A DNA stretch of 64,000 nt, taken from the NCBI GenBank assembly GCA_947650365.1, contig OX393550.1, positions 121,522,374-121,586,373 on the forward strand. The letters run 5' to 3'. The DNA is from Chamaelirium japonicum (lineage: Eukaryota; Streptophyta; Magnoliopsida; Liliales; Melanthiaceae). Shown here piece by piece: positions 1 through 13,457 of this stretch. Each line of letters starts with the position of its first letter. The first letter of the stretch is position 1. The notes under the pieces were generated by a model. The model was not told the DNA's origin and made no database searches. It saw nothing but the letters and a program-made list of their open reading frames with translations. The translations under genes and the position numbers were made by a program.

Positions 1-2520
1 TTCATTTGCATGAATGTATCCATTCTAATTCATTCGTACGATCCATTCTATCTCATTCGTACAATCCATTATATTTCATTCGTACGATCCATTCTAATTC
101 ATTCGCACGATCCATTCTAATTCATTCACAGGATCCATTCTAATTCATTCGTACGATCGATTCTAATTCATTCGCACGATCCATTCTAATTCATTCGTAC
201 GATCCATTCTAATTCATTCGCACAATCTATTCTAATTCATTCATACGATCCATTCTAATTTATTCGCACTATCCATTCTAATTCCTTCGTATGATCCATT
301 CTAATTCATTCGTACGGTATGATTCATTCTAATTCATTCATACGATTCATTCTAATTCAATCCATTCTAATTCATTTGTATGATCCATTCTAATTCATTC
401 GTACAATCCATTCTAATTCATTCGTATGATTCATTCTAATTCAATCCATTCTAATTCATTCGTACGATCCATTCTTACTCATTCGTACGATCCATTCTAA
501 TTCATTCGTACGAATGAATCCATTCTAATTCATTCGTATGATCCATTCAAATTCATTCGCATGAATGTATCCATTCTAATTCATTCGTACGATCCATTCT
601 ATCTCATTCGTACAATCCATTCTATTTCATTTGTACGATCCATTCTAATTCATTCGCACGATCCATTCTAATTCATTCGCATGATCCATTCTAATTCATT
701 CGCATGAATGTATCCATTCTAATTCATTCGTACGATCCATTCTATCTCATTCGTACAATCCATTCTATTTCATTCGTACGATCCATTCTAATTCATTCGT
801 ATGATCCATTCTAATTCATTCGCATGAATGTATCCATTCTAATTCATTCGTACGATCCATTCTATCTCATTCGTACGATTTATTCTAATTCATTCGCACG
901 AATATATCCTTTCTAATTCATTCGTACGATCCATTCTAATTCATTCGCACAATCTATTCTAATTCATTAGTACGATCCATTCTAATTCATTCGTACGATC
1001 CATTCTAATTCATTAGCACGATCCAAATTCATTTATCCGTATGATCTATTCTATTTCATTCGTACGATCCATTCTTATCGTACGATCCATTCTAATTCAA
1101 TCCATTCTAATTCATTCGTACGATCCATTCTAATTCATTCGTACGATCCATTCTAATTCGTTCGTACGATTCATTCTAATTCAATCCATTCTAATTCATT
1201 CGTACGATCCATTCTTACTCATTCGTACGATCCATTCTAATTCATTCGCACGAATGAATCCATTCTAATTCATTCGTATGATCCATTCTAATTCATTCGC
1301 ATGAATGTATCGATTATAATTCATTCGTACGATCCATTCTATCTCATTCGTACAATCCATTCTATTTCATTCGTACGAATGTATCCATTCTAATTCATTC
1401 GTATGATCCATTCTAATTCCTTCGTACGATCCATTCTAATTCCTTCATACGATCCATTCTAATTCATTCCCATGAATGTATCCATTCTAATTCATTCGCA
1501 CGAACCATTCTAATTCATTCACACTCATACGATCCATTCTAATTCATTCGCACGAATGTATCCTTTCTAATTCATTCGTACGATCCATTCTAATTCATTC
1601 GCACAATCTATTCTAATTCATTCGAACGATCCATTCTAATTCATTAGCATGATCCATTCTAATTCATTCGTACGATCTATTCTATTTCATTCGTACAATC
1701 CATTCTTACTCAATCGTATGATCCATTCTAATCCATTCGCACAATCTATTCTAATTCATTCGTACGATCCATTCTATTTCATTCGTACGATCCATTCTAA
1801 TTCATACGATCCATTCTATTTCATTCATACGATCCATTTTAATTCATTCGCACGATCCATTCTAATTCATTCATACGATCCATTCTAATTCATTCGCACG
1901 ATCCATTCTCCATTATAATTCCTTCGTACTATCCATTCTATTTCATTCATACGATCCATTCTAATTCATTCATACGATCTATTCTAATTCTTTCGCACGA
2001 ATGTATCCATTCTAATTCATTCGTACGATCCATTCTAATTCATTCGCACGATCCATTCTAATTCATTAATACGATCCGTTCTAATTCATTCGTACGATCC
2101 ATTCTAATTCATTCGCACGATCCATTCTAATTCATTAATACGATCCATTCTAATTCATTCGCGCGATCCATTCGAATTCATTCATACGATCCATTCTAAT
2201 TTATTCGCACGATCCATTCTAATTCATTCATATGATCCATTCTAATTCATTCGCACGATCCATTCTTACTCATTCGTACGATCCATTCTAATTCATTCGC
2301 ACAATCCATTCTAATTCTTTTGCACGAATGTATCCATTCTAATTCATTCATACGATCCATTCTAATTCATTCGTATGATCTATTCTAATTCATTCGCATG
2401 ATCCATTATAATTCATTCATACGATCCAATCTAACTCATTCGTACGATCCATTCTAATTCATTCGCACGAATGTATCAACTCTAATTCATTCGTACGATC
2501 CATTCTAATTTATTCATACA
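1..2520 (+). repeat. satellite block 1 (plus orientation)
   Basis: Head-to-tail monomers in plus orientation, with several 28-bp units and a fragment of HOR-1 at about 1545-1920. It ends at an abrupt strand switch centred on ACATGT at 2518-2523. Confidence 0.93.
1545..1920 (+). repeat. HOR-1 fragment, internally deleted
   Basis: Contains the 240-bp signature section of HOR-1 (1649-1888), then jumps directly to the part of the unit containing the doubled CCATTCTCCATT. The intervening section present in full copies is missing, so this is a mosaic or deleted copy. Confidence 0.75.
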
Positions 2521-3680
2521 TGTACGAATGAATTAGAATGGATACATTCGTGCGAATGAATTAGAATGGATCGTATGAATGAATTAGATTGGATCGTATG
2601 CATGAATTAGAAAGGATCGTGCGAATGAATTAGAATGGATCGTACGAATGAATTAGAATGGATCGAACGAATGAATTAGAATGGATACATTCGTGCAAAT
2701 GAATTAGAATGGATTGTATGAATGAATTAGAATGGATCGTACGAATGAATTAGAATGGATCGTACGAATGAATTAGAATGGATACATTCGTGCGAAAGAA
2801 TTAGAATAGATCGTATGAATGAATTAGAATGGATCGTATGAATGAAATAGAATGGATCGTACGAAGGAATTAGAATGGAGAATGGATCGTGCGAATGAAT
2901 TAGAATGGATCGTATGAATGAATTAGAATGAATTAGAATGGATCGTACGAATGAAATCGAATGGATTGTACGAATGAGATAGAATGGATCGTACGAATGA
3001 ATTAGAATGGATACATTCATGCGAATGAATTAGAATGGATCATACGAATGAATTAGAATGGATTCATTCGTGCGAATGAATTAGAATGGATCGTACGAAT
3101 GAGTAAGAATGGATCGTACGAATGAATTAGAATGGATTGAATTAGAATGAATCGTACGAATGAATTAGAATGGATCGTACGAATGAATTAGAATGGATCG
3201 TTCGAATGAATTAGAATGGATTGAATTAGAATGAATCGTACGAATGAATTAGAATGAATCATACCGTACGAATGAATTAGAATGGATCATACGAAGGAAT
3301 TAGAATGGATCGTACGAATGAATTAGAATGGATCGTACGAAGGAATTAGAATGGATCGTACGAAGGAATTAGAATGGATAGTACGAATGAATTAGAATGG
3401 ATACCTTCGTGCAAATGAAAATGGATCGTACAAATGAGTAAGAATGGATCGTACGAATGAATTAGAATGGATCGTATGAATGAATTAGAATGGATCATGC
3501 GAATGAATTAGAATGGATCGTACGAATGAATTAGAATAGATTGTGCGAATGAATTAGAATGGATCGTACGAATGAATTAGAATGGATCGTACGAATGAAT
3601 TAGAATGGTTCGTATGAATGAATTAGAATGGATCGTGCGAATGAATTAGAATAGATCGTACGAATGAAATAGAATGGATT
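2521..3680 (-). repeat. satellite block 2 (minus orientation)
   Basis: Monomers read as CGTACGAATGAATTAGAAT on the plus strand, so the array is inverted relative to block 1. It ends at a class A junction, where GAATGGAT meets ATCCATTC across TTGCACGAATGT. Confidence 0.93.
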
Positions 3681-3870
3681 TGCACGAATGTATCCATTCT
3701 AATTCATTCGTACGATCCATTCTAATTCATTCGTACAATCCATTCTAATTCATTCGCACGATCCATTCGCATTCACTCAAATGATCCATTCTAATTCATT
3801 CATATGATCCATTCTAATTCATTCGCACGAATGTATCCATTCTAATTCATTCGTACAATCCATTCTAATT

Positions 3871-5090
3871 CATTTGTACGAATGTATCCACTCTAATTCA
3901 TTCATACGATCCATTCTAATTCATTCGCACGAATGTATCCATTCCAATTCATTCGTACGATCCATTCTAATTCATTCGCACAATCTATTCTAATTCATTC
4001 GTACGATCAGTTCTAATTCATTAGCATGATCCATTCTAATTCATTCGTACGATCTATTCTATTTCATTCGTACAATCCATTCTTACTCAATCGTATGATC
4101 CATTCTAATCCATTCGCACAATCTATTCTAATACATTCGTACGATCCATTCTATTTCATTCGTACGATCCATTCTAATTCATACGATCCATTCTATTTCA
4201 TTCATACGATCCAGTTTAATTCATTCGCACGATCCATTCTAATTCATTCATACGATCCATTCTAATTCATTCGTATGATCCATTCTAATTTCTTCGTATG
4301 ATCTATTCTAATTCCTTCGTACGATCCATTCTAATTCCTTCGTACGATTCATTCAAATTCATTCGCACGAATCTATCCATTCTAATTCATTAGTACGATC
4401 CATTCTAATTCATTCGCACAATCCATTCTAATTCATTAATACGATCCAATCTAATTCATTCATACGATCTATTCTAATTCATTCGCACGAATATATCCTT
4501 TCTAATTCATTCGTACGATCCATTCTAATTCATTCGCACAATCTATTCTAATTCATTAGTACGATCCATTCTAATTCATTCGTACGATCCATTCTAATTC
4601 ATTAGCACGATCCAAATTCATTTATCCGTACGATCTATTCTATTTCATTCGTACAATCCATTCTTATCGCACGATCCATTCTAATTCATTCGCACGATCC
4701 ATTCTCCATTCTAATTCCTTCGTACGATCCATTCTAATTCCTTCGTATCCATTCTAATTCACTCATACGATCCATTCTAATTCATTCATACGATCCATTC
4801 TAATTCATTCGCATGAATGTATCCATTCTAATTCATTCGTACGATCCATTTTAATTCATTCGCACAATCTATTCTAATTCATTCATACGATCCATCCTAA
4901 TTCATTCGCACGAATGTATCCATTCTTATTCATTCGTACAATCAATTCTATTTCATTCGTACGATCAATTCTTACTCATTCGTATGATCCATTCGTATCC
5001 ATTCTAATTCATTCGTACGATCTATTCTAATTCATTCGTACGATCCATTCTAATTCATTAATACGATCCAATCTAATTCATTCATACGAT
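3871..5090 (+). repeat. HOR-1 copy 1 (1.22 kb)
   Basis: Reference copy of the higher-order unit, defined from the variant CATTTGTACG to 99 bp past the first base of the marker ATTCGTATCC (at 4991). Diagnostic internal markers in order: a chance-open 240-bp section at 4026-4265, CAAATTCATTTATCCGTACG near 4613, the doubled CCATTCTCCATT near 4689, and ATTCGTATCC. The start-to-marker distance is 1,120 bp, the same in the other three complete plus-strand copies. Confidence 0.85.
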
Positions 5091-5461
5091 CCATTCTAAT
5101 TCATTCGTACAATCCATTCTAATTCATTCGCACGATCCATTCTAATTCATTCGCACGATCCATTCTAATTCATTCATATGATCCATTCTAATTCATTCGT
5201 ACGATCCATTCTAATTCATTCGCACGATCCAATCTAATTCATTCATACGATCCATTCTAATTCATTCGTACGATCCATTCTAATTCATTCGCACAATCCA
5301 TTCTAATTCATTCGCACGATCCATTCTAATTCATTCGTACGATCCATTCTAATTCATTCGTACGATTCATTCTAATTCAATCCATTCTAATTCATTCGCA
5401 CGATCCATTCTAATTCATTCGTTCGATCCATTCTAATTCAGTCGTACGATCCATTCTAATT

Positions 5462-6681
5462 CATTTGTACGAATGTATGCACTCTAATTCATTCATACGA
5501 TCCATTCTAATTCATTCGCACGAATGTATCCATTCCAATTCATTCGTACGATCTATTCTAATTCATTCGCACAATCTATTCTAATTCATTCGTACGATCA
5601 ATTCTAATTCATTAGCATGATCCATTCTAATTCATTCGTACGATCTATTCTATTGCATTCGTACAATCCATTCTTACTCAATCGTATGATCCATTCTAAT
5701 CCATTCGCACAATCTATTCTAATTCATTCGTACGATCCATTCTATTTCATTCGTACGATCCATTCTAATTCATACGATCCATTCTATTTCATTCATACGA
5801 TCCATTTTAATTCATTCGCACGATCCATTCTAATTCATTCATACGATCCATTCTAATTCATTCGTACGATCCATTCTAATTTCTTCGTATGATCTATTCT
5901 AATTCCTTCGTACGATCCATTCTAATTCCTTCGTATGATCCATTCAAATTCATTCGCACGAATCAATCCATTCTAATTCATTCGTACGATCCATTCTAAT
6001 TAATTCGCACGATCCATTCTAATTCATTAATACGATCCAATCTAATTCATTCATACGATCTATTCTAATTCATTCGCACGAATATATCCTTTCCAATTCA
6101 TTCGTACGATCCATTCTAATTCATTCGCACAATCTATTCTAAGTCATTAGTACGATCCATTCTAATTCATTCGTACGATCCATTCTAGTTCATTAGCACG
6201 ATCCAAATTCATTTATCCGTACGATCTATTCTATTTCATTCGTACGATCCATTCTTATCGCACGATCCATTCTAATTCATTCGCACGATCCATTCTTCAT
6301 TCTAATTCCTTCGTACGATCCATTCTAATTCCTTCGTATCCATTCTAATTCACTCATACGATCCATTCTAATTCATTCATACGATCCATTATAATTCATT
6401 CGCATGAATGTATCCATTCTAATTCATTCGTACGATCCATTCTAATTCATTCGCACAATCTATTCTAATTCATTCATACGATCCATCCTAAATCATTTGC
6501 ACGAATGTATCCATTCTAATTCATTCGTACAATCCATTCTATTTCATTCGTACGATCCATTCTTACTCATTCGTACGATCCATTCGTATCATTCTAATTC
6601 ATTCGTACGATCTATTCTAATTCATTCGTACGATCCATTCTAATTCATTAATACGATCCAATCTAATTCATTCATTCGATC
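5462..6681 (+). repeat. HOR-1 copy 2
   Basis: Tandem partner of copy 1. All markers checked (signature section at 5617, TTTATCCGT at 6212, ATTCGTATC at 6582) are offset from copy 1 by 1,591 bp. It differs by scattered substitutions. Confidence 0.85.
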
Positions 6682-7056
6682 CATTCTAATTCATTCGTAC
6701 AATCCATTCTAATTCATTCGCACGATCCATTCTAATTCATTCGCACGATCCATTCTAATTCATTCATACGATCCATTCTAATTCATTCATACAATCCATT
6801 CTAATTCTTTTGCACGAATGTATCTATTCTAATTCATTCGTACGATCCATTCTAATTCATTCATATGATCTATTCTAATTCATTCGCATGATCCATTATA
6901 ATTCATTCATACGATCCAATCTAATTCATTCGTACGATCCATTCTAATTCATTCATACGATCCAATCTAATTCATTCGTACGATCCATTCTAATTCATTC
7001 GCACGAATGTATCAACTCTAATTCATTCGTACGATCCATTCTAATTCATTCATACA

Positions 7057-7325
7057 TGTACGAATGAATTAGAATGGATACATTCGTGCGAATGAATTAG
7101 AATGGATCGTATGAATGAATTAGATTGGATCGTATGCATGAATTAGAATGGATCGTGTGAATGAATTAGAATGGATCGTACGAATGAATTAGAATGGATC
7201 GAACGAATGAATTAGAATGGATACATTCGTGCAAAAGAATTAGAATGGATTGTATGAATGAATTAGAATGGATCGTGCGAATGAATTAGAATGGATCGTA
7301 CGAATGAATTAGAATGGATACATTC
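7057..7325 (-). repeat. satellite block 4 (minus orientation)
   Basis: Short inverted block that closely matches the first part of block 2, including the rare GTATGCATGAATTAG unit. It ends at a class G junction, ATACATTCGAATTCATTCG, also seen at 56467. Confidence 0.9.
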
Positions 7326-7932
7326 GAATTCATTCGTACGATCCATTCTAATTCCTTCGTACAATCCATATTCTAATTCATTCGCACGATCCATTCTAAT
7401 TTGTTTGTACGATCCATTCTAATTCATTCGCACAATCTATTCTAATTCATTCGTACGATCCATTCTAATTCATTCGCACGATCCATTCTAATTCATTCAT
7501 ACGATCCATTCTATATCATTCGTACGATCCATTCTTACTCATTCGTACGATCCATTCTAATTCATTTGCACGAAGGTATCCATTCTAATTCATTCGTACT
7601 ATCCATTCTAATTCCTTCGTACGATCCATTCTAATTCCTTCGTACGATCCATTCTAATTCATTCGTACGATCCATTCTAATTCATTCATACGATCCATTC
7701 TAATTCCTTCGTATGATCCATTCTAATTCATTCATACAATCCATTCTAATTATTTTGCACGAATGTATCCATTCTAATTCATTCGTTCGATCCATTCTAA
7801 TTCATTCGTACGATCCATTCTAATTCATTCGCACGATCCATTCTAATTCATGCATACGATCCAATCTAATTCATTCATACGATCCATTCTAATTCATTCG
7901 CACGAATGTATCCATTCTAATTCATTCGTACA
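7326..7932 (+). repeat. satellite block 5 (plus orientation)
   Basis: Plus-orientation monomers with many CCTTCG variants. It ends at a palindromic switch, TACATGTA at 7929-7936. Confidence 0.9.
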
Positions 7933-10331
7933 TGTATGAATGAATTAGAATGGATCGTATGAATGAATTAGAGTTGATACATTCGTGCAAATGAATTAGA
8001 ATGGATCGTATGAATGAATTAGATTGGATCGTATGCATGAATTAGAATGGATCGTGCGAATGAATTAGAATGGATCGTGCGAATGAATTAGAATGGATCG
8101 TACGAATGAATTAGAATGGATCGTATGAATGAATTAGATTGGATCGTATTAATGAATTAGAATGGATCGTACGAATGAATTAGAATAGATCGTACGAATG
8201 AATTAGAATGGATACGAATGGATCGTACGAATGAGTAAGAATGGATCGTACGAATGAAATAGAATGGATTGTACGAATGAATTAGAATGGATACATTCGT
8301 GCGAATGAATTAGGATGGATCGTATGAATGAATTAGAATAGATTGTGCGAATCAATTAGAATAGATCGTACGAAGGAATTACAATGGATTGTATGAATGA
8401 ATTAGAATAGATCGTATGAATGAATTAGAATGGATCGTGCGAATGAATTAGAATGGATAGTATGAATGAAATAGAATGGATCGTATGAATTAGAATGGAT
8501 TGTACGAATGAATTAGAATGGATCGTGCGTCGTACGAATGGATCATATTAATGAATTAGAATGGATCGTATGAATGAATTAGAATGGATCGTGCGAATGA
8601 ATTAAAATGGATCGTACGAATGAAATAGAATGGATCGTATGAATTAGAATGGATCGTACGAATGAATTAGAATAGATTGTGCGAATGGATTAGAATGGAT
8701 CATACGATTGAGTAAGAATGGATTGTACGAATGAAATAGAATAGATCGTACGAATGAATTAGAATGGATCGTATGAATGAATTAGAATAGATCGTACGAA
8801 TGAATTAAAATGGATCGTATAAATGAATTAGAATGGATCGTACGAATGAGTAAGAATAGATCGTACGAATGAAATAGAATGGATCGTATGAATGAATTAG
8901 AATGGATCGTGCGAATGAAATAGAATGGATCGTACGAATGAATTAGAATAGATTGTGCGAATGAATTAGAATGGATCGTACGAATGAATTAGAATGGATC
9001 GTACGAATGAATTAGAATGGATCGTACGAATGAATTAGAATGGATCGTGCGAATGAATTAGAATTGATCGTACGAATGAATTAGAATGGATCGTACGAAT
9101 GAATTAGAATGGATCGTTCGAATGAATTAGAATAGATTGTGCGAATGAATTAGAATGGATCGTACGAATGAATTAGAAAGGATACATTCGTGCGAATGAA
9201 TTAGAATGGATCGTATGAGTGTGAATGAATTAGAATGGATCGTGCGAATGAATTAGAATGGATCGTATTAATGAATTAGAATGGATCGTGCGAATGAATT
9301 AGAATGGATCGTACGAATGAGTAAGAATGGATCGTGCGAATGAATTAGAATGGATCATATGAATGAATTAGAATGAATCGTATGAATGAATTAGAATGGA
9401 TCGTACGAATAAATTAGAATGGATCGTATGAATGAATTAGAATAGATTGTGCGAATGAATTAGAATGGATCGTACGAATGAATTAGAATGGATACATTCG
9501 TGCGAATGAATTACAATGGATCGTATGAATGAATTAGAATCGATCGTACGAATGAATTAGAATGGATCATGCGAATGAATTAGAATGGATCGTTCGAATG
9601 AATTAGAATGGATCGTACGAATGAAATAGAATGGATTGTACGAATGAGATAGAATGGATCGTACGAATGAATTAGAATGGATACATTCATGCGAATGAAT
9701 TAGAATGGATCATACGAATAAATTAGAATGGATTCATTCGTGCGAATGAATTAGAATGGATCGTACGAATGAGTAAGAATGGATCGTACGAATAAATTAG
9801 AATGGGTTGAATTAGAATGAATCGTACGAATGAATTAGAATGGATCGTACGAATGAATTAGAATGGATTGAATTAGAATGAATCGTACGAATGAATTAGA
9901 ATGAATCATACCGTACGAATGAATTAGAATGGATCATACGAAGGAATTAGAATGGATCGTACGAATGAATTAGAATGGATCGTACGAAGGAATTAGAATG
10001 GATCGTACGAAGGAATTATAATGGATAGTACGAATAAATTAGAATGGATACCTTCGTGCAAATGAATTAGAATGGATCGTACGAATGAGTAAGAATGGAT
10101 CGTACGAATGAAATAGAATGGATCGTATGAATGAATTAGAATGGATCGTGCGAATGAATTAGAATGGATCGTACGAATGAATTAGAATAGATTCTGCGAA
10201 TGAATTAGAATGGATCGTACGAATGAATTAGAATGGATCGTACGAATGAATTAGAATGGATCGTACGAATGAATTAGAATGGATCATGCGAATGAATTAG
10301 AATGGATCGTACGAATGAAATAGAATGGATT
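7933..10331 (-). repeat. satellite block 6 (minus orientation)
   Basis: Inverted monomers. The last about 680 bp match the end of block 2 (markers GATTCATTCGTGCGAATG and CATACCGTACG). It ends at a class A junction at 10325-10345. Confidence 0.92.
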
Positions 10332-12613
10332 CGCACGAATGTATCCATTCTAATTCATTCGTATAATCCATTCTAATTCATTCGCACGATCCATTCGCAT
10401 TCACTCAAACGATCCATTCTAATTCATTCATATGATCCATTCTAATTCATTCGCACGAATGTATCCATTCTAATTCATTCGTACGATCAATTCTAATTCA
10501 TTTGTACGAATGTATCCACTCTAATTCATTCATACGATCCATTCTAATTCATTCGCACGAATGTATCCATTCCAATTCATTCGTACGATCCATTCTAATT
10601 CATTCGCACAATCGACTCTAATTCATTCGTACGATCAATTCTAATTCATTAGCATGATCCATTCTAATTCATTTGTACGATCTATTCTATTTCATTCGTA
10701 CAATCCATTCTTACTCAATCGTATGATCCATTCTAATCCATTTGCACAATCTATTCTAATTCATTCGTACGATCCATTCTATTTCATTCGTACGATCCAT
10801 TCTAATTCATACGATCCTTTCTATTTCATTCATACGATCCATTTTAATTCATTCCCACGATCCATTCTAATTCATTCATACGATCCATTCTAATTCATTC
10901 GTACGATCCATTCTAATTTCTTCGTATGATCTATTCTAATTCCTTCGTACGATCCATTCTAATTCCTTCGTACGATCCATTCAAATTCATTCGCACGAAT
11001 CTATCCATTCTAATTCATTCGTACGATCCATTCTAATTCACTCGCACGATCCATTCTAATTCATTCACACGATCCAATCTAATTCATTCATACGATCTAT
11101 TCTAATTCATTCGCACGAATATATCCTTTCTAATTCATTCGTACGATCCATTCTAATTCATTCGCACAATCTATTCTAATTCATTAGCACGATCCATTCT
11201 AATTCATTCGTACGATCCATTCTAATTCATTAGCACGATCCAAATTCATTTATCCGTACGATCTATTCTATTTCATTCGTACGATCCATTCTTATCGCAC
11301 GATCCATTCTAATTCATTCGTACGATCCATTCTCCATTCTAATTCCTTCGTACGATCCATTCTAATTCCTTCGTATCCATTCTAATTCACTCATACGATC
11401 CATTCTAATTCATTCATACGATCCATTCTAATTCATTCGCATGAATGTATCCATTCTAATTCATTCATACGATCCATTCTAATTCCTTCGCACAATCTAT
11501 TCTAATTCATTTATACGATCCATCCTAATTCATTCCCACGAATGTATCCATTCTAATTCATTCGTACAATCCATTCTATTTCATTCGTACGATCCATTCT
11601 TACTCATTCGTACGATCCATTCGTATCCATTCTAATTCATTCGTACGATCTATTCTAATTCATTCGTACGATCCATTCTAATTTATTAATACGATCCAAT
11701 CTAATTCATTCATACGATCCATTCTAATTCATTCGTACGATCCATTCTAATTCATTCGCACGATCCATTCTAATTCATTCACACGATCCATTCTAATTCA
11801 TTCATACGATGCATTCTAATTCATTCGTACGATCCATTCTAATTCATTCGCACGATCCATTCTAATTCATTCGCACGAATGTATCCATTCTAATTCATTC
11901 GTATGATCCATTCTAATTCATTCACACGATCCATTCTAATTCATTCATACAATCCATTCTATTTCTTTTGCATGAATGTATCCATTCTAATTCATTCGTA
12001 CGATCCATTCTAATTCATTCGTACGATCCATTCTAATTTCTTCGTATGATCTATTCTAATTCCTTCGTACGATCCATTCTAATTCCTTCGTACGATCCAT
12101 TCAAATTCATTCGCACGAATCTATCCATTCTAATTCATTCGTACGATCCATTCTAATTCATTCGCACGATCCATTCTAATTCATTCGTACGATCCATTAT
12201 ATTTCATTCATACGATCCATTCTAATTCATTCGCACGATCCATTCTAATTCATTCATACGATCCATTCTATTTCATTCGTACGATCCATTCTTACTCATT
12301 CGTACGATCCGTTCTAATTCATTTGCACGAAGGTATCCATTCTAATTCCTTCGTACGATCCATTCTAATTCCTTCGTACGATCCATTCTAATTCATTCGT
12401 ACGATCCATTCTAATTCATTCGTACAATCCATTCTAATTCCTTTGTACGATCCATTCTAATTCATTCATACGATCCATTCTAATTCATTCGTACGATCTA
12501 TTCTATTTCATTCATACGATCCATTCTAATTCAATAATACGATCCATTCTAATTCATTCGCACGATCCATTCTAATTCATTCACACTCATACGATCCATT
12601 CTAATTCATTCGT
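10332..12613 (+). repeat. satellite block 7 (plus orientation)
   Basis: Holds HOR-1 copy 3 downstream of the class A junction, in the same arrangement as blocks 3, 15 and 43. It ends at a spacer-free palindromic switch centred between 12613 and 12614. Confidence 0.92.
10499..11718 (+). repeat. HOR-1 copy 3
   Basis: Start-to-marker spacing is 1,120 bp (marker ATTCGTATCC at 11619), identical to copy 1. The signature section is at 10654-10893. Confidence 0.85.
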
Positions 12614-12627
12614 ACGAATGAATTAGA
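12600..12627. repeat. 28-bp perfect palindrome at strand switch
   Basis: CTAATTCATTCGT is followed at once by its exact reverse complement ACGAATGAATTAG, plus one more matched base on each side. The centre is the CGTACG core itself, so two monomers meet head to head with no spacer. Confidence 0.93.
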
Positions 12628-12885
12628 GTGGATACATTCATACAAATGAATTAGAATGGATCGTATGAATGAATTAGAGTGGATACATTCATACAAATGA
12701 ATTAGAATGGATCGTACGAATGAATTAGAATGGATACATTCGTGCGAATGAATTAGAATGGATCATATGAATGAATTAGAATGGATCGTTTGAGTGAATG
12801 AGAATGGATCGTGCGAATGAATTAGAATGGATTGTACGAATGAATTAGAATGGATCGTACGAATGCATTAGAATGGATACATTCG
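12614..12885 (-). repeat. satellite block 8 (minus orientation)
   Basis: Short inverted block that begins the class B module: rare unit CGTTTGAGTGAATG at 12788, then the junction GATACATTCGTGCGAATCC at 12876-12894. The same series occurs at 21180-21420 and 45420-45660. Confidence 0.9.
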
Positions 12886-13457
12886 TGCGAATCCATTCTA
12901 TTTCATTCGTACGATCCATTCTAATTCATTCGCACGATCCATTCTAATTCATTCATACGATCCATTCTAATTCATTCGTACGATCCATTCTAATTCATTC
13001 GTACGATCCATTCTAATTCATTCGCACAATCTATTCTAATTCATTCGTACGATCCATTCTAATTCATTCGCACGATCCATTCTAATTCATTCATACGATC
13101 CATTCTATTTCATTCGTACGATCCATTCTTACTCATTCGTACGATCCATTCTAATTCATTTGCACGAAGGTATCCATTTTAATTCATTCGTACTATCCAT
13201 TCTAATTCCTTCGTACGATCCATTCTAATTCCTTCGTACGATCCATTCTAATTCATTCGTACGATCCATTCTAATTCATTCGGACGATCCATTCTAATTC
13301 CTTCGTATGATCCATTCTAATTCATTCGTACGGTTTGATTCATTCTAATTCATTCGTACGATTCATTCTAATTCAATCCATTCTAATTCATTCGTACGAT
13401 CCATTCTAATTCATTCGAACGATCCATTCTAATTCATTCGTACGATTCATTCTAATT
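12886..13457 (+). repeat. satellite block 9 (plus orientation)
   Basis: Plus-strand half of the class B module, with the marker TTTGCACGAAGGTATCC near 13159. It ends where TTCTAAT and ATTAGAA meet across TC. Confidence 0.9.

Larger units (their letters stand above)
3681..7056 (+). repeat. satellite block 3 (plus orientation)
   Basis: Carries two full HOR-1 copies in tandem, offset by exactly 1,591 bp. It ends at a class C junction (ACATGT at 7054-7059) matching the one at 2518-2523. Confidence 0.93.

Noticed and set aside
1649..1888. A 79-codon ORF repeated at 4026, 5617, 10654, 18003, 59177 (+) and 45062, 53209 (-)
   Set aside because: It is satellite: the peptide is the 23-bp unit read through three phases, open only because particular monomers lost their TAA. 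Its recurrence is explained by HOR-1 copying. A hand count in plus copies gave similar numbers of silent and changed codons, too few to claim selection, and the copy at 20829-21068 has a stop.
2727..3020. Other short satellite ORFs (for example 2727-3020, 35894-36082, 39709-39939, 58657-58848, 60249-60437)
   Set aside because: Same phase-cycling artefact, with no start context, no domain and identical low-complexity peptides in both orientations.
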